From assembly GCF_013041605.1 (NCBI RefSeq), contig NZ_JABEQC010000006.1:1-64000 (forward strand): DNA of 64,000 bases, given 5' to 3'. Of the stretch, positions 7,526 to 16,315 are shown piece after piece. The position numbers were made by a program, and so were the translations under genes. Position 1 is the stretch's first letter. Each line of letters starts with the position of its first letter. Source of the stretch: Vibrio plantisponsor (lineage in GTDB: Bacteria > Pseudomonadota > Gammaproteobacteria > Enterobacterales > Vibrionaceae). The notes below the pieces were generated by a model. The model worked only from the letters and a program-made list of their open reading frames with translations, was not told the DNA's origin and searched no databases.

Positions 7526-9087
7526 AATATCAAACCGCTTTCACAGCTCCGCATTACAAGGCCGCTCAAGTAGGTCAGAAGATTCTCGACCAAGGTGGAA
7601 CAGCGAGCGAAGCTATGGTTGCAGCAGCTGCAATGATCGCTGTGCAGTATCCACATATGAACAGCATCGGTGGTGACAGCTTTTGGTTGATCGCCAAAAA
7701 AGGGCAGACTCCCGTCGCCATTGATGGTTGCGGTGCTGCTGCGTTGGAGGTTGATGTTGAACACTATCGCAGTCAAGGTGAAGAACTTCCTGAATTTGGT
7801 GGTGAAGCGGCGATTACCATGGCAGGCACTGTTGCTGCGTGGCAAAAGGCGCTAGAACTGGACTCAAGCGATATCAGTTTACACACGCTACTAGAACCAG
7901 CCATTGAAGCTGCTCAGCAAGGCGTCGAAGTGACTCAAAGCTTAGTTAATGCCAGCGAAAAAACCTTCGGTAGATTAGCTCAGCTCAAAACGTTCGCTGA
8001 ACATTTCCTAAAGGAAGGAAAAACACTTACAGTAGGTGACATTGTCACTAATCAGGCATTAGCCGAAACGCTCAGAACTCTAGCTGAAAACGGGCTGGAT
8101 GATTTTTATCGTGGCGAAATAGCCAAAAGTGCGGCTGAAGAACTTCAGCAGGCAGGCAGCCCGATTACTTTAAAAGATTTTCATCACCACCAAGCCAAGG
8201 TAATGGCTCCACTGAGTGTCAATACCTCGAAAGGTAAACTGTACAACTTTGGTGCTCCGACTCAGGGAGTGGCTTCGTTGTTGATTCTGGCGATTTATGA
8301 TCGTCTCGCTTCACAAGCACATAGCGACGTTGATCATATTCACCTGTTAGTGGAAGCAACCAAGCAAGCCTTCATCATTCGCGATAAAGAAGTATGTGAT
8401 GAAGAGTATCTGACTCAGCCTTTACAAGAGTGGCTCAATGAATCGGTGATTGATCGTTGCGCTGAGCAAGTGTCTATGGAACAGGCGCTACCTTGGCCAC
8501 ACCAAGCACAGCCGGGAGACACCATCTGGATGGGTGCTACCGATCAGTACGGCACTATGGTGAGCTTCATTCAAAGTATTTACTGGGAGTTCGGCTCAGG
8601 TCTTGTGCTGCCAAGTACCGGCATATTGTGGAACATCCGTTCGAAAAGCTTCTCTTTGGATGCCAAACATCACAACGTGCTGGCGGGTGGTAAGAAACCA
8701 TTCCACACATTAAACCCAGCTTACGCAGAGTTAGGTGATGATCGACGTATGGTTTACGGAACTATGGGAGGCGAAGGCCAACCACAAACACAGGCATGTT
8801 TGTTTAGCCGATATCACTATCAGGGCTATGGGTTGGATGAAGCAGTTGCGCTTCCGAGATGGTTGTTAGGACGCACTTGGGGGGATTCAACCAACAACTT
8901 ACGCCTTGAAGAATCTCTCTATCAGCAATATGGCGAACAACTGAAACAAAGAGGCCACGATGTTACTTACGTGGCGGATAACAACGAATTAATGGGACAC
9001 GCTGGCGCAATCATTATTGATACGCATGGAAAAGCCTCGGCGACCAGTGATCCTCGTAGCGATGGAACTTATTTACTTGGAGAATAA
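7522..9087 (+). CDS. hpxW: Oxamate amidohydrolase-like Ntn hydrolase (gamma-glutamyltransferase family)
   Basis: This is a self-processing Ntn hydrolase of the gamma-glutamyltransferase fold. In Klebsiella the homologue HpxW hydrolyses oxamate to oxalate and ammonia at the end of urate degradation. The predicted autocleavage and nucleophile Thr is in PGDTIWMG (about residue 334). The following FIQSIYWEFGSGLVLPSTGI block resembles HpxW rather than true gamma-glutamyltransferases, which have a GGTTH-type site. No signal peptide is present, so it acts in the cytoplasm. The gene is 521 residues long, with a 4-bp overlap upstream and a 1-bp gap to the aminotransferase. Confidence 0.82.
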   Translation: MKYQTAFTAPHYKAAQVGQKILDQGGTASEAMVAAAAMIAVQYPHMNSIGGDSFWLIAKKGQTPVAIDGCGAAALEVDVEHYRSQGEELPEFGGEAAITMAGTVAAWQKALELDSSDISLHTLLEPAIEAAQQGVEVTQSLVNASEKTFGRLAQLKTFAEHFLKEGKTLTVGDIVTNQALAETLRTLAENGLDDFYRGEIAKSAAEELQQAGSPITLKDFHHHQAKVMAPLSVNTSKGKLYNFGAPTQGVASLLILAIYDRLASQAHSDVDHIHLLVEATKQAFIIRDKEVCDEEYLTQPLQEWLNESVIDRCAEQVSMEQALPWPHQAQPGDTIWMGATDQYGTMVSFIQSIYWEFGSGLVLPSTGILWNIRSKSFSLDAKHHNVLAGGKKPFHTLNPAYAELGDDRRMVYGTMGGEGQPQTQACLFSRYHYQGYGLDEAVALPRWLLGRTWGDSTNNLRLEESLYQQYGEQLKQRGHDVTYVADNNELMGHAGAIIIDTHGKASATSDPRSDGTYLLGE

Positions 9088-9088
9088 A

Positions 9089-10339
9089 ATGACAGCCCAT
9101 AATGAATTGCATTCAACTGGCAACTTATTTGAAACGCTTAACCCGCCACAACGTCTGCTTATGGGGCCTGGGCCAATCAATGCGTATCCACGCGTACATC
9201 AAGCGATTTCGCAATCCCTGATTGGTCAGTACGACCCTGTAATGACAGGTTATATGAACCAAGTTCAGTCGCTGTATCGCGGCGTGTTTTTCACTAATAA
9301 CCAACAAACCATGTTGGTGGATGGCACTGCGCGCTCTGGTATTGAAGCGGTATTAGTGTCGGTTCTTCAGCCGGGTGACAAAGTGTTGGTTCCGGTGATT
9401 GGCCGTTTTGGTCATCTGCTATGTGAAATAGCACAACGTGTAGGTGCTGTTGTTCAAACAATTGATATTGAATGGGGGGAAGTGTGCCCCGCGGAGAAAG
9501 TCGAGCAAGCAATTAAAGCCTTCAAGCCTAAGCTACTTGCCACCGTTCAGGGTGATACATCTACGACCATGAATCAGCCGTTGCAAGAGATGGGTGAAAT
9601 TTGTCAACGTCACGGTGTTCTGTTCTACTGTGATGCCACAGCATCGATTGCGGGTAATGCTCTCAAAGTTGATGAATGGCATTTGGATGCAGTATCGGCG
9701 GGTTTACAAAAATGTCTCGGTGGTCCTTCTGGCTCGGCACCTATTACCTTAAGTGATCGATGTGCTGAATTGATTAACCGACGCAAACACGTTGAAGCTG
9801 GTATTCGTGCCGATCACCACACTCAAGGTGAAGATGCGATGATTCAGTCGAACTATTTCGACTTAGCAATGATCATGGATTACTGGGGCCCAGAACGTCT
9901 TAACCACCATACAGAAGCGACCAGTATGCTTTATGCCGCTCGTGAATGTGCGCGACTCTTCCTTGAAGAAGGCCCAGACAAGGTGATTGCGCGCCACAAA
10001 CAGGCGGGTGATGCGATGGCCGCAGGTTTGCGTGCAATGGGGCTTGAGCTGTTCGGTAATCAAACATACAAGATGAACAACGTTGTCGGTGTTTATATCC
10101 CTGCAAACGTGAATGGCGATGCGGTTCGACTCGAACTGCTAAACCGCTTTGGTATCGAAATTGGTACTTCATTCGGCCCGTTACATGGCAAGATTTGGCG
10201 TATTGGCACTATGGGGTATAACGCCCGCCAAGAGTGTGTACTTTCAACTTTGGCTGCGTTAGAAGCGCTGCTGATTAAGCACAAAGCGAAAATCGATCCG
10301 GGTCAAGCTGTTGCTGCGGCAATGGCATTTTATCAGTAG
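9089..10339 (+). CDS. pucG: (S)-ureidoglycine-glyoxylate aminotransferase-like protein
   Basis: This is a class V aminotransferase. The PucG/HpxJ type transfers the amino group of ureidoglycine to glyoxylate, giving oxalurate and glycine. The start at 9089 (MTAHNELHST) follows the previous stop by one base and has a GGAG ribosome site. An upstream in-frame ATG at 9017 lies inside hpxW and is unlikely. Motifs are RLLMGPGPINAYPRV at the N-terminus and the PLP lysine in AGLQKCLGGPSG (about residue 209). A close relative is serine/alanine-glyoxylate aminotransferase, but the neighbours (allantoate amidohydrolase, oxamate hydrolase) support the ureidoglycine role. Confidence 0.88.
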   Translation: MTAHNELHSTGNLFETLNPPQRLLMGPGPINAYPRVHQAISQSLIGQYDPVMTGYMNQVQSLYRGVFFTNNQQTMLVDGTARSGIEAVLVSVLQPGDKVLVPVIGRFGHLLCEIAQRVGAVVQTIDIEWGEVCPAEKVEQAIKAFKPKLLATVQGDTSTTMNQPLQEMGEICQRHGVLFYCDATASIAGNALKVDEWHLDAVSAGLQKCLGGPSGSAPITLSDRCAELINRRKHVEAGIRADHHTQGEDAMIQSNYFDLAMIMDYWGPERLNHHTEATSMLYAARECARLFLEEGPDKVIARHKQAGDAMAAGLRAMGLELFGNQTYKMNNVVGVYIPANVNGDAVRLELLNRFGIEIGTSFGPLHGKIWRIGTMGYNARQECVLSTLAALEALLIKHKAKIDPGQAVAAAMAFYQ

Positions 10340-10349
10340 TAGGAGTGTT

Positions 10350-11591
10350 ATGACTGTTCTTAATGAGATGGAAGGACAAAGTCGCGCTGCACGACTTATG
10401 GAGCAAGCAGATGTACTTGCTTCATTCAGCGAGAGTGAAACGGGCTTAACGCGTGCGTATTTAACACCACAACATCGCGCGGCTCATGATCAGATCTCGC
10501 TCTGGATGCAACAAGCAGGTTTACAAACTTGGCAAGACAGCGTTGGTAATCAGTGGGGAAGGAAAGTATCACCCAACCCGATCAAGCCAACGTTGATTTT
10601 AGGATCTCATAGCGACACGGTGGTAAACGCTGGCAAATATGACGGTAACTTAGGTGTGTTACTCGCCATTGAAACACTGGCGGCGCTGCGTGGGGAAACC
10701 TTTCCTTTTCATATCGACGTTGTCGCCTTTGCTGACGAAGAAGGCACGCGATTTAACACCACTTTAATTGGTTCAAGTTCAGTTGCTGGCTGTTTTGATT
10801 CCAATTGGTTAGAGGTGACTGATGCGAACGGTGTCACCATGGCACAGGCGATGCGAGAGTTTGGTCTTGATCCTGCAAAAGCGGGCAGTGATGCACGTCA
10901 GGCGCAGGATGTTCAGGCTTACTTAGAAGCGCATATTGAACAAGGCCCGGTGTTAGAAGCCGAGAACTTAGCCGTTGGTGTGGTTACTGGCATCGCTGGA
11001 GCCAAGCGTTTTCAATGTGAAGTGACGGGTATGGCAGGGCATGCGGGAACAGTACCTGTGCATTTACGCCAAGATGCGATGACTGGCGGTGCTGAAATGA
11101 TTTTGTCCATTGAGAAATTGGCGAAAGATGAGGGCGTTGTTGCAACCGTTGGCAAGTGTGAAATCGTATCCGGCGCGGTAAACGTAATTGCTGGCAGAGT
11201 GAGATTTACGATTGATATCCGTAGCGCTTCTCAATCAGCACTAGAGAATGCGACCTATGAGATGCTGGAGCAACTCAAACATATTGCGCAGCAACGTAAA
11301 CTCTCTTTTGAGTATGAGAACATCTACAAAGCAAAAGCGGTTCAATGTAACAACAAGCTGCAACAGAAGTGGGCTTCTGCTATTGAAAAAGTCACCAATT
11401 CATCTGCCCGTTTTCTGCCAAGTGGCGCTGGGCATGACGCTATGGTAATGGCTGACTTGACTGATACGGCTATGCTGTTTATTCGCTGTGAAAAAGGCAT
11501 CAGCCACAACCCTAAAGAGCAGGTGTTAACCTCTGATGTTGAGATTGGTTTGGCGTGTTTTATTGAGATGATTCGAAGCTTTAACGCTTGA
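10350..11591 (+). CDS. allC: Allantoate amidohydrolase (M20 family)
   Basis: This zinc or manganese amidohydrolase converts allantoate to ureidoglycine, CO2 and ammonia. It belongs to the M20 family shared with N-carbamoyl-amino-acid hydrolases. Metal-ligand motifs are GSHSDTV, the Asp in YDGNLGV, DEEGTRF, AHIEQGPVLE and the C-terminal SGAGHDAM. The start at 10350 follows an AGGAG site. The upstream ATG at 10311 is within pucG. It is the last gene of the five-gene operon and receives the product of the divergent puuE. Length is 413, as expected. The Klebsiella counterpart is HpxK. Confidence 0.88.
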   Translation: MTVLNEMEGQSRAARLMEQADVLASFSESETGLTRAYLTPQHRAAHDQISLWMQQAGLQTWQDSVGNQWGRKVSPNPIKPTLILGSHSDTVVNAGKYDGNLGVLLAIETLAALRGETFPFHIDVVAFADEEGTRFNTTLIGSSSVAGCFDSNWLEVTDANGVTMAQAMREFGLDPAKAGSDARQAQDVQAYLEAHIEQGPVLEAENLAVGVVTGIAGAKRFQCEVTGMAGHAGTVPVHLRQDAMTGGAEMILSIEKLAKDEGVVATVGKCEIVSGAVNVIAGRVRFTIDIRSASQSALENATYEMLEQLKHIAQQRKLSFEYENIYKAKAVQCNNKLQQKWASAIEKVTNSSARFLPSGAGHDAMVMADLTDTAMLFIRCEKGISHNPKEQVLTSDVEIGLACFIEMIRSFNA

Positions 11592-11626
11592 TGAGATCTG
11601 CTTTTAGAAACTTCGTAAGATTAAAT

Positions 11627-11654
11627 AAAGAACCCCACAATCGTGGGGTTCTTT
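11627..11654. terminator. Bidirectional terminator between allC and sbmA
   Basis: A 12-bp perfect stem AAAGAACCCCAC with its complement around the loop AATC has T-rich tails in both directions. It separates two convergent genes. Confidence 0.88.
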
Positions 11655-11660
11655 ATCGTT

Positions 11661-12932
11661 TTAGTTCAGCTCTTCTGCTTCAACAAGGTTGGCTGTTTTC
11701 TCTTCATAGGCATGCTCAAACGCTTTAAGACGTTTGTAGATAGACAGCAGTTCAACAATCGTAGTCCAAGAGTTGACTAAGTATTGGAATGAGTTTTCAA
11801 CTTGGTTGAACGCGTTCATGATTCGTTGCATCACGCCAAGCGTAAACGCACCAGCAACAATCGATGGTGCAAGAGCAATGAACGGGATAAATGCACCGAA
11901 CTGTAAGTAGCCATAGCGAACCACGTTGAAGTACACATAGTGCATGTACAGTTTGAAGTAGTTTTGACGAACGTTTCCAAACAGTTCTTCTAATGTGAGT
12001 GGATGTGCGCGGTCTTCGTAGTCTTCACCGTAAACCAGTTCTTTACGATACGCCGCTTCAACTTTCTGGTTGTTAAACTCTAGACCTGGTAGTTTGATAC
12101 CTGCAAAAGCAAGCAGCACTGTACCAAAAATCGACCAAATGATAGCAACGAACACTAAGGCTTGTGGCACTTCACCAACGAACGGTAGCGTTGTGACATA
12201 GCCCGATAATCCCCAAAGAATTGGCAGGAAGGCGATCAAGGTCATTACTGAGTTAAGTAAGCGAACGCCTAAACTTTCCATAATGCTGGCAAAACGCATG
12301 GTGTCTTCTTGAATACGTTGAGCGGCACCTTCAATGTGACGAACATGTTCCCATCTTGCGGTGTAATGTTCAGTCATAGCCGTGCGCCAACGAAACACAA
12401 AATGGCTGACGAAGAAGGCGTTACCCACTGCCACCATAATGGCGATCATCAGCAGCACCATCACCGTTGAAAGCTCAGAGTAAAACTCTGCGAGGGTAAT
12501 GCTGTTAGGTGCTGTCAGTGCTTTTTGGATCAAGTTATAAAAATCACCATACCACTCATTAAGCATTACACTGACTTCTACTTGGAACCAAGTGATAAAC
12601 ACAATTAAGCCAGAGCCAAGTACCGACCATTTTGCCCATTTCTGTCCGCCGAGTATCATCCAGCCGCCAATGAAAAGGGCGTAACACACCGTCATAAACT
12701 GATACAGCCAAGCATTGATTGCAGACTGTGTCGCCGCTTGAAATTCTGCCGTAGCTGCCTCACTCGCACCTTCAGCTAATGCTGGTGGGTAATCGACACC
12801 GAAAATATGAGCCAGACTGAGGTGAGGGCCGAGATCCTCAATCACGGTATACCAACCGATTACACAAACGAGTGCCCAAAGAACAAAGCTTAAGAAAAAC
12901 AATTTGGGTTTTGGAAAAAAAGAACTAAACAC
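11661..12932 (-). CDS. sbmA: SbmA/BacA-type peptide transporter
   Basis: This inner-membrane SLiPT-family transporter is known in E. coli to import proline-rich peptides, microcins and bleomycin using the proton gradient. It is an ABC-exporter-like membrane domain without an ATPase domain. About eight transmembrane stretches are visible, with family motifs FFVSHFVFRWRTAMTEHY, RIQEDTMRFA and VNSWTTIVELLSIYKRL. The start is GTG at 12932 behind GGAAG with 5-bp spacing. Length of 423 fits SbmA (406 in E. coli). No link to its neighbours is apparent. Confidence 0.92.
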   Translation of the reverse strand: MFSSFFPKPKLFFLSFVLWALVCVIGWYTVIEDLGPHLSLAHIFGVDYPPALAEGASEAATAEFQAATQSAINAWLYQFMTVCYALFIGGWMILGGQKWAKWSVLGSGLIVFITWFQVEVSVMLNEWYGDFYNLIQKALTAPNSITLAEFYSELSTVMVLLMIAIMVAVGNAFFVSHFVFRWRTAMTEHYTARWEHVRHIEGAAQRIQEDTMRFASIMESLGVRLLNSVMTLIAFLPILWGLSGYVTTLPFVGEVPQALVFVAIIWSIFGTVLLAFAGIKLPGLEFNNQKVEAAYRKELVYGEDYEDRAHPLTLEELFGNVRQNYFKLYMHYVYFNVVRYGYLQFGAFIPFIALAPSIVAGAFTLGVMQRIMNAFNQVENSFQYLVNSWTTIVELLSIYKRLKAFEHAYEEKTANLVEAEELN

Positions 12933-13249
12933 GGCATCTTCCTTTTGATGACAAAACGCTACACCTACTTTCAGAGATTGAGTAAGGGTATCTTTAATTT
13001 CAGTATATTACTGACCGCATAAAATACGATTAGTTTTATATCCATCCTAATTAAAACCATTTTAGACATGGCTTGGTTTGTAAAAAAACTATTAATTGCT
13101 GTTAAAGAGTATTTAATCCAACAAACCTCTTTTCTTACAGGTTCAACTTGTTTTAGTATCAGAACACTAAGTATTGGACATGCATCTCACATCGCCAGCC
13201 CAGACTTAACGGACTTATCTTTAGTAGTAATTTATTTGTAGGAAAACAT
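12933..13249. other. Intergenic region between sbmA and the aminotransferase gene
   Basis: These are 317 bases of AT-rich DNA carrying the divergent promoters. I see no convincing operator, attenuator or small gene. A 9-codon frame at 13180-13209 was considered and rejected. Confidence 0.6.
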
Positions 13250-14248
13250 ATGGCGGCTTTTGGTACTGTATTTATGCCTAAGATGGCATTAGCAACATTC
13301 GAAAATAATCAATGGTCAGACGCAGAAATCGTAGCTTCTGACAGCATCTCGCTTCATCCGGGTGCTCACGTCTTGCATTATTCAAGTACGTGTTTTGAAG
13401 GTTTAAAAGCTTTCCGTCACGAAGACGGTAGCGTGCATGTCTTTCGAATGGACCAAAACGTCAACCGTTTCGCACAAAGCAGCAAACTGCTTTCTCTACC
13501 AGAAGTGAATAAAGAACAACTTTCAAAGATGATCGTTGATGTTGTTGCTGAGTTCGCTTCAGAAGTACCTGCGCCTCCGGGTTCTATGTACATTCGCCCA
13601 ACTCACATTGGTACTGAAGCGGCTGTTGGTAAAGCAGCGGCTCCATCTCTATCATCTATGATGTATGTACTGCTTTCTCCAGTGGGTGACTACTTTGCGG
13701 GTGGTGCAAGTGCGCTGCGTCTTCTGCTAGACGAAACAGGTCAACGTTGTGCGCCACACATGGGTATGATTAAGAGTGGTGGTAACTACGCAAGTGCTCT
13801 TTCTCCAACGCTAGAAGCGAAAGCAAAATACAAAGCTGACCAAGTTCTGTTCTGTCCAAACGGCTACATTACAGAAACAGGTGCGGCAAACTTCCTGTTG
13901 GTTGATGGCAACGAAATCATTACTAAAGCATTGGATTCGAGCTTCCTACACGGTGTAACTCGCTCAAGTATCCTGACGATTGCTAAAGATCTTGGCATGA
14001 CAGTAAGCGAGCGTGAAGTGTCTGTAGAAGAACTTCTAGAGCGTGCTGCAAAACCGGGTGTAGAAGCAATGCTTTCAGGTACAGCTGCGGTACTAACGTC
14101 TGTAGGTACCTTCATTCACAACGGTGAAGATGTGAAAGTAGGCAGCGGTGAAGTTGGCCCTATTGCACAGAAACTTCGTCAAGCACTGAACGACATTCAG
14201 TGGGGTAAAGCACCAGACACACACAACTGGCTAACTAAGATTGCTTAA
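13250..14248 (+). CDS. Branched-chain amino acid aminotransferase (class IV)
   Basis: This PLP enzyme interconverts branched-chain amino acids and 2-oxoacids. It resembles the BCAT subgroup with the sequence HYSSTCFEGLKAFR near the N-terminus. The PLP lysine is in MIKSGGNYASAL (about residue 175), and PNGYITETGAANF and LSGTAAVLTSVG are further family motifs. The start is ATG at 13250 after TAGGAAA. At 332 residues it is a little longer than E. coli IlvE. It stands alone with its own terminator, not in an ilv operon, so it is probably a second, catabolic or salvage copy. Confidence 0.9.
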   Translation: MAAFGTVFMPKMALATFENNQWSDAEIVASDSISLHPGAHVLHYSSTCFEGLKAFRHEDGSVHVFRMDQNVNRFAQSSKLLSLPEVNKEQLSKMIVDVVAEFASEVPAPPGSMYIRPTHIGTEAAVGKAAAPSLSSMMYVLLSPVGDYFAGGASALRLLLDETGQRCAPHMGMIKSGGNYASALSPTLEAKAKYKADQVLFCPNGYITETGAANFLLVDGNEIITKALDSSFLHGVTRSSILTIAKDLGMTVSEREVSVEELLERAAKPGVEAMLSGTAAVLTSVGTFIHNGEDVKVGSGEVGPIAQKLRQALNDIQWGKAPDTHNWLTKIA

Positions 14249-14279
14249 TTCAATCATGTAGTTAGAAGAGAACACAGAA

Positions 14280-14304
14280 AGCCAGCGATTACCGCTGGCT
14301 TTTT
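14280..14304 (+). terminator. Terminator after the aminotransferase gene
   Basis: An 8-bp stem AGCCAGCG with its complement, loop ATTAC, is followed by TTTTC on the plus strand. It may also stop the convergent dctM transcript weakly. Confidence 0.85.
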
Positions 14305-14333
14305 CTTTATTGATTTCAATTTATTAGGGGCTA

Positions 14334-15719
14334 TTACCCATAAGCCACACTTGGGAACCACAGTACCAGTTGTGGCCAAGCGACGAGGCAAACCAGAGCA
14401 AACAGTTGAATCACAATGAAAGGTACTACGCCACGGTAGATATCTTTCAAGGTTACGCCTTCTGGGCAAACACCTTTGAGATAAAACAGCGCAAATCCCA
14501 CTGGTGGTGTTAGGAAGCTGGTTTGAAGCGCCATAGCCACTAACATCACAAACCAAACCAATGACGGGTCATCAACCACGCCGTGTCCATCCAGTTCGAT
14601 ACCTAAACTTCTCACCACAGGTGCAAGTAATGGCAGGGCGATTAGAGCGATCTCAATCCAGTCTAGGAAAAAACCTAGGAAGAAAACGATCATCAATATA
14701 AACGCAATAATGCCGTACGGACCAAACGGTAACCCACTTAGGAAACTCTCAATCAGTTCGTCGCCTCCCAATTCGCGCAGTACTAACGCAAAACAAGAAG
14801 CACCTAAGAAAATCATAAAGATGTAAGCCGTTGTTCCGTAGGATGCCAATACCACCTCTTTAACGACTTTGAGATTGAGTTTCTTGTTGTAGACTGCAAG
14901 CAAGGTTGCACCAAGTGCACCAATACCAGAGGCTTCGGTTGGAGTGGCTATACCCGCAAAAATAGAGCCAAGCACAACGAAGATCAGCAACACGGTTGGT
15001 GTAATGTCTTTGAATACTTGCAGAATCAGATGCCATTCAACAGGTTCAATGTCTTCTGGAATCGGAGCCTTAACTGGATTCATTTTGCCAACCAACAAAA
15101 TGTAGAGAATGTAAAACAGACCTAACAACAAGCCTGGTATTACAGCGCCCATAAACAGATCGCCTACAGACAATCCAAGTTGGTCAGCCATGATCACCAG
15201 CATGATTGAAGGTGGAAGAAGGATTCCCAGAGTGCCTGCGGATGCCACTGTGCCAAGAGCAAGGGGCAAGTGGTAGCCTTGGCGCATCATGGTAGGCAGT
15301 GACATCACCGCCAGAAGCACAACCGACGCACCAATGATGCCCGTTGACGCTGCGAGAATAATCCCTATCGCCATTACCGTGACCGCAAGTCCACCATGTA
15401 CTTTACCGAACAGAGCTTGCATGGATGCCATCAGTTTTTCGGCAATTCCCGATTTATCCAGCATATTGCCCATGAAAATGAACATTGGAAGCGCGACCAA
15501 AATCCAGTTATCCATGATTTTGTAAATGCGGTTTACCACTAAGCCAAGGCTGGTGAAGTTCAATCCGGTAAAAGTATCGAGATAAATATCCGCGAGGTAC
15601 CCGACACCCGCAAAGAATACGCCAATACCACCTAAAACATAGGCTACAGGAATCCCAGTAAATAGAAGCAGGATAAACGAGCCGAACATCGCAATTACAA
15701 TCCACTCATTTGGTTCCAT
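14334..15719 (-). CDS. dctM: TRAP transporter large permease (DctM)
   Basis: This is the sodium-coupled permease subunit of a tripartite TRAP transporter, with about 12 membrane helices over 461 residues. Typical features are the early GIPVAYVLGGIGV, the ASTGIIGASVVLLAVMSLP block and TASGIGALGATLLAVYNKK (visible as EASGIGALGA). It overlaps the small permease gene by 14 bp. It works with the binding protein encoded two genes upstream. The divergent sensor kinase operon and nearby CoA-transferase operon suggest a short-chain organic acid as substrate. Confidence 0.93.
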   Translation of the reverse strand: MEPNEWIVIAMFGSFILLLFTGIPVAYVLGGIGVFFAGVGYLADIYLDTFTGLNFTSLGLVVNRIYKIMDNWILVALPMFIFMGNMLDKSGIAEKLMASMQALFGKVHGGLAVTVMAIGIILAASTGIIGASVVLLAVMSLPTMMRQGYHLPLALGTVASAGTLGILLPPSIMLVIMADQLGLSVGDLFMGAVIPGLLLGLFYILYILLVGKMNPVKAPIPEDIEPVEWHLILQVFKDITPTVLLIFVVLGSIFAGIATPTEASGIGALGATLLAVYNKKLNLKVVKEVVLASYGTTAYIFMIFLGASCFALVLRELGGDELIESFLSGLPFGPYGIIAFILMIVFFLGFFLDWIEIALIALPLLAPVVRSLGIELDGHGVVDDPSLVWFVMLVAMALQTSFLTPPVGFALFYLKGVCPEGVTLKDIYRGVVPFIVIQLFALVCLVAWPQLVLWFPSVAYG

Positions 15720-16248
15720 GGCTATTTCCTTTGTAAATGATTTCTAAATTGCGCAGCACTTTTGCCAGCATGGAAAGCAGCAGCAGTGAGAAACTGATTG
15801 GGATAACACTTTTGATTAGCCAGCGATAAGGCAAACCAGAAGGGGAAGCAGAGCTTTCATTGGCACGCCAAGATTCATAGGTGAAGTCGTAGGAATGGAT
15901 AATCACCACAATCACAAAGGGTGCAGCTAAAAGTAGCAGGCCTAAAAGGTCAATCATCGCTTTTTTACGTTCACTGAATTTGTGATAGAAAAGATCGACT
16001 CGTACATGCATATCGCTTATTTGCGCGTACGCAGTGCCGAACATAACGGCGGTCGCATACAAATGCCATTGCAACTCCTCTAACGTAATTTGACCGTTAG
16101 AAAAAACTTTGCGCAGAATGACTTGAAGAACGATGACACCGATAAGAATGACGTTGGTCCAAGCAATAAACTTGCTTGCCGATTTAACGAATCTTTCGAT
16201 GTGGTAGTAAACGGGGATAGGTGGGGTTGAGCATAACACCTTACTCAT
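15706..16248 (-). CDS. dctQ: TRAP transporter small permease (DctQ)
   Basis: This is the four-helix small membrane subunit that pairs with DctM. It is 180 residues long, with hydrophobic segments around residues 25-50, 65-80, 105-125 and 145-165. ITLEELQWHLYATAVMFGTAY is the recognisable DctQ core, including the conserved EE-W pattern. Its 3' end overlaps dctM by 14 bp, which implies coupled translation. Confidence 0.9.
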   Translation of the reverse strand: MSKVLCSTPPIPVYYHIERFVKSASKFIAWTNVILIGVIVLQVILRKVFSNGQITLEELQWHLYATAVMFGTAYAQISDMHVRVDLFYHKFSERKKAMIDLLGLLLLAAPFVIVVIIHSYDFTYESWRANESSASPSGLPYRWLIKSVIPISFSLLLLSMLAKVLRNLEIIYKGNSHGTK

Positions 16249-16269
16249 TGCTTTCTCCTTGCCTGATTA

Positions 16270-16293
16270 GGGCTGGATGATCAAATCCAGCCC
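16270..16293 (-). promoter_or_regulatory. Hairpin between dctP and dctQ
   Basis: A 9-bp stem GGGCTGGAT with its complement, loop GATCAA, lies in the 67-bp gap after dctP, and no T-run follows it. This kind of intercistronic hairpin commonly raises binding-protein expression over permease expression by stabilising the upstream mRNA. Confidence 0.6.
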
Positions 16294-16315
16294 ATGTTTC
16301 CGATGTATGTAAGGA

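Noticed and set aside
13180-13209. Nine-codon frame before the branched-chain aminotransferase, possible leader peptide
   Set aside because: It has no run of Leu, Ile or Val codons, no attenuator hairpins and only a weak ribosome site.
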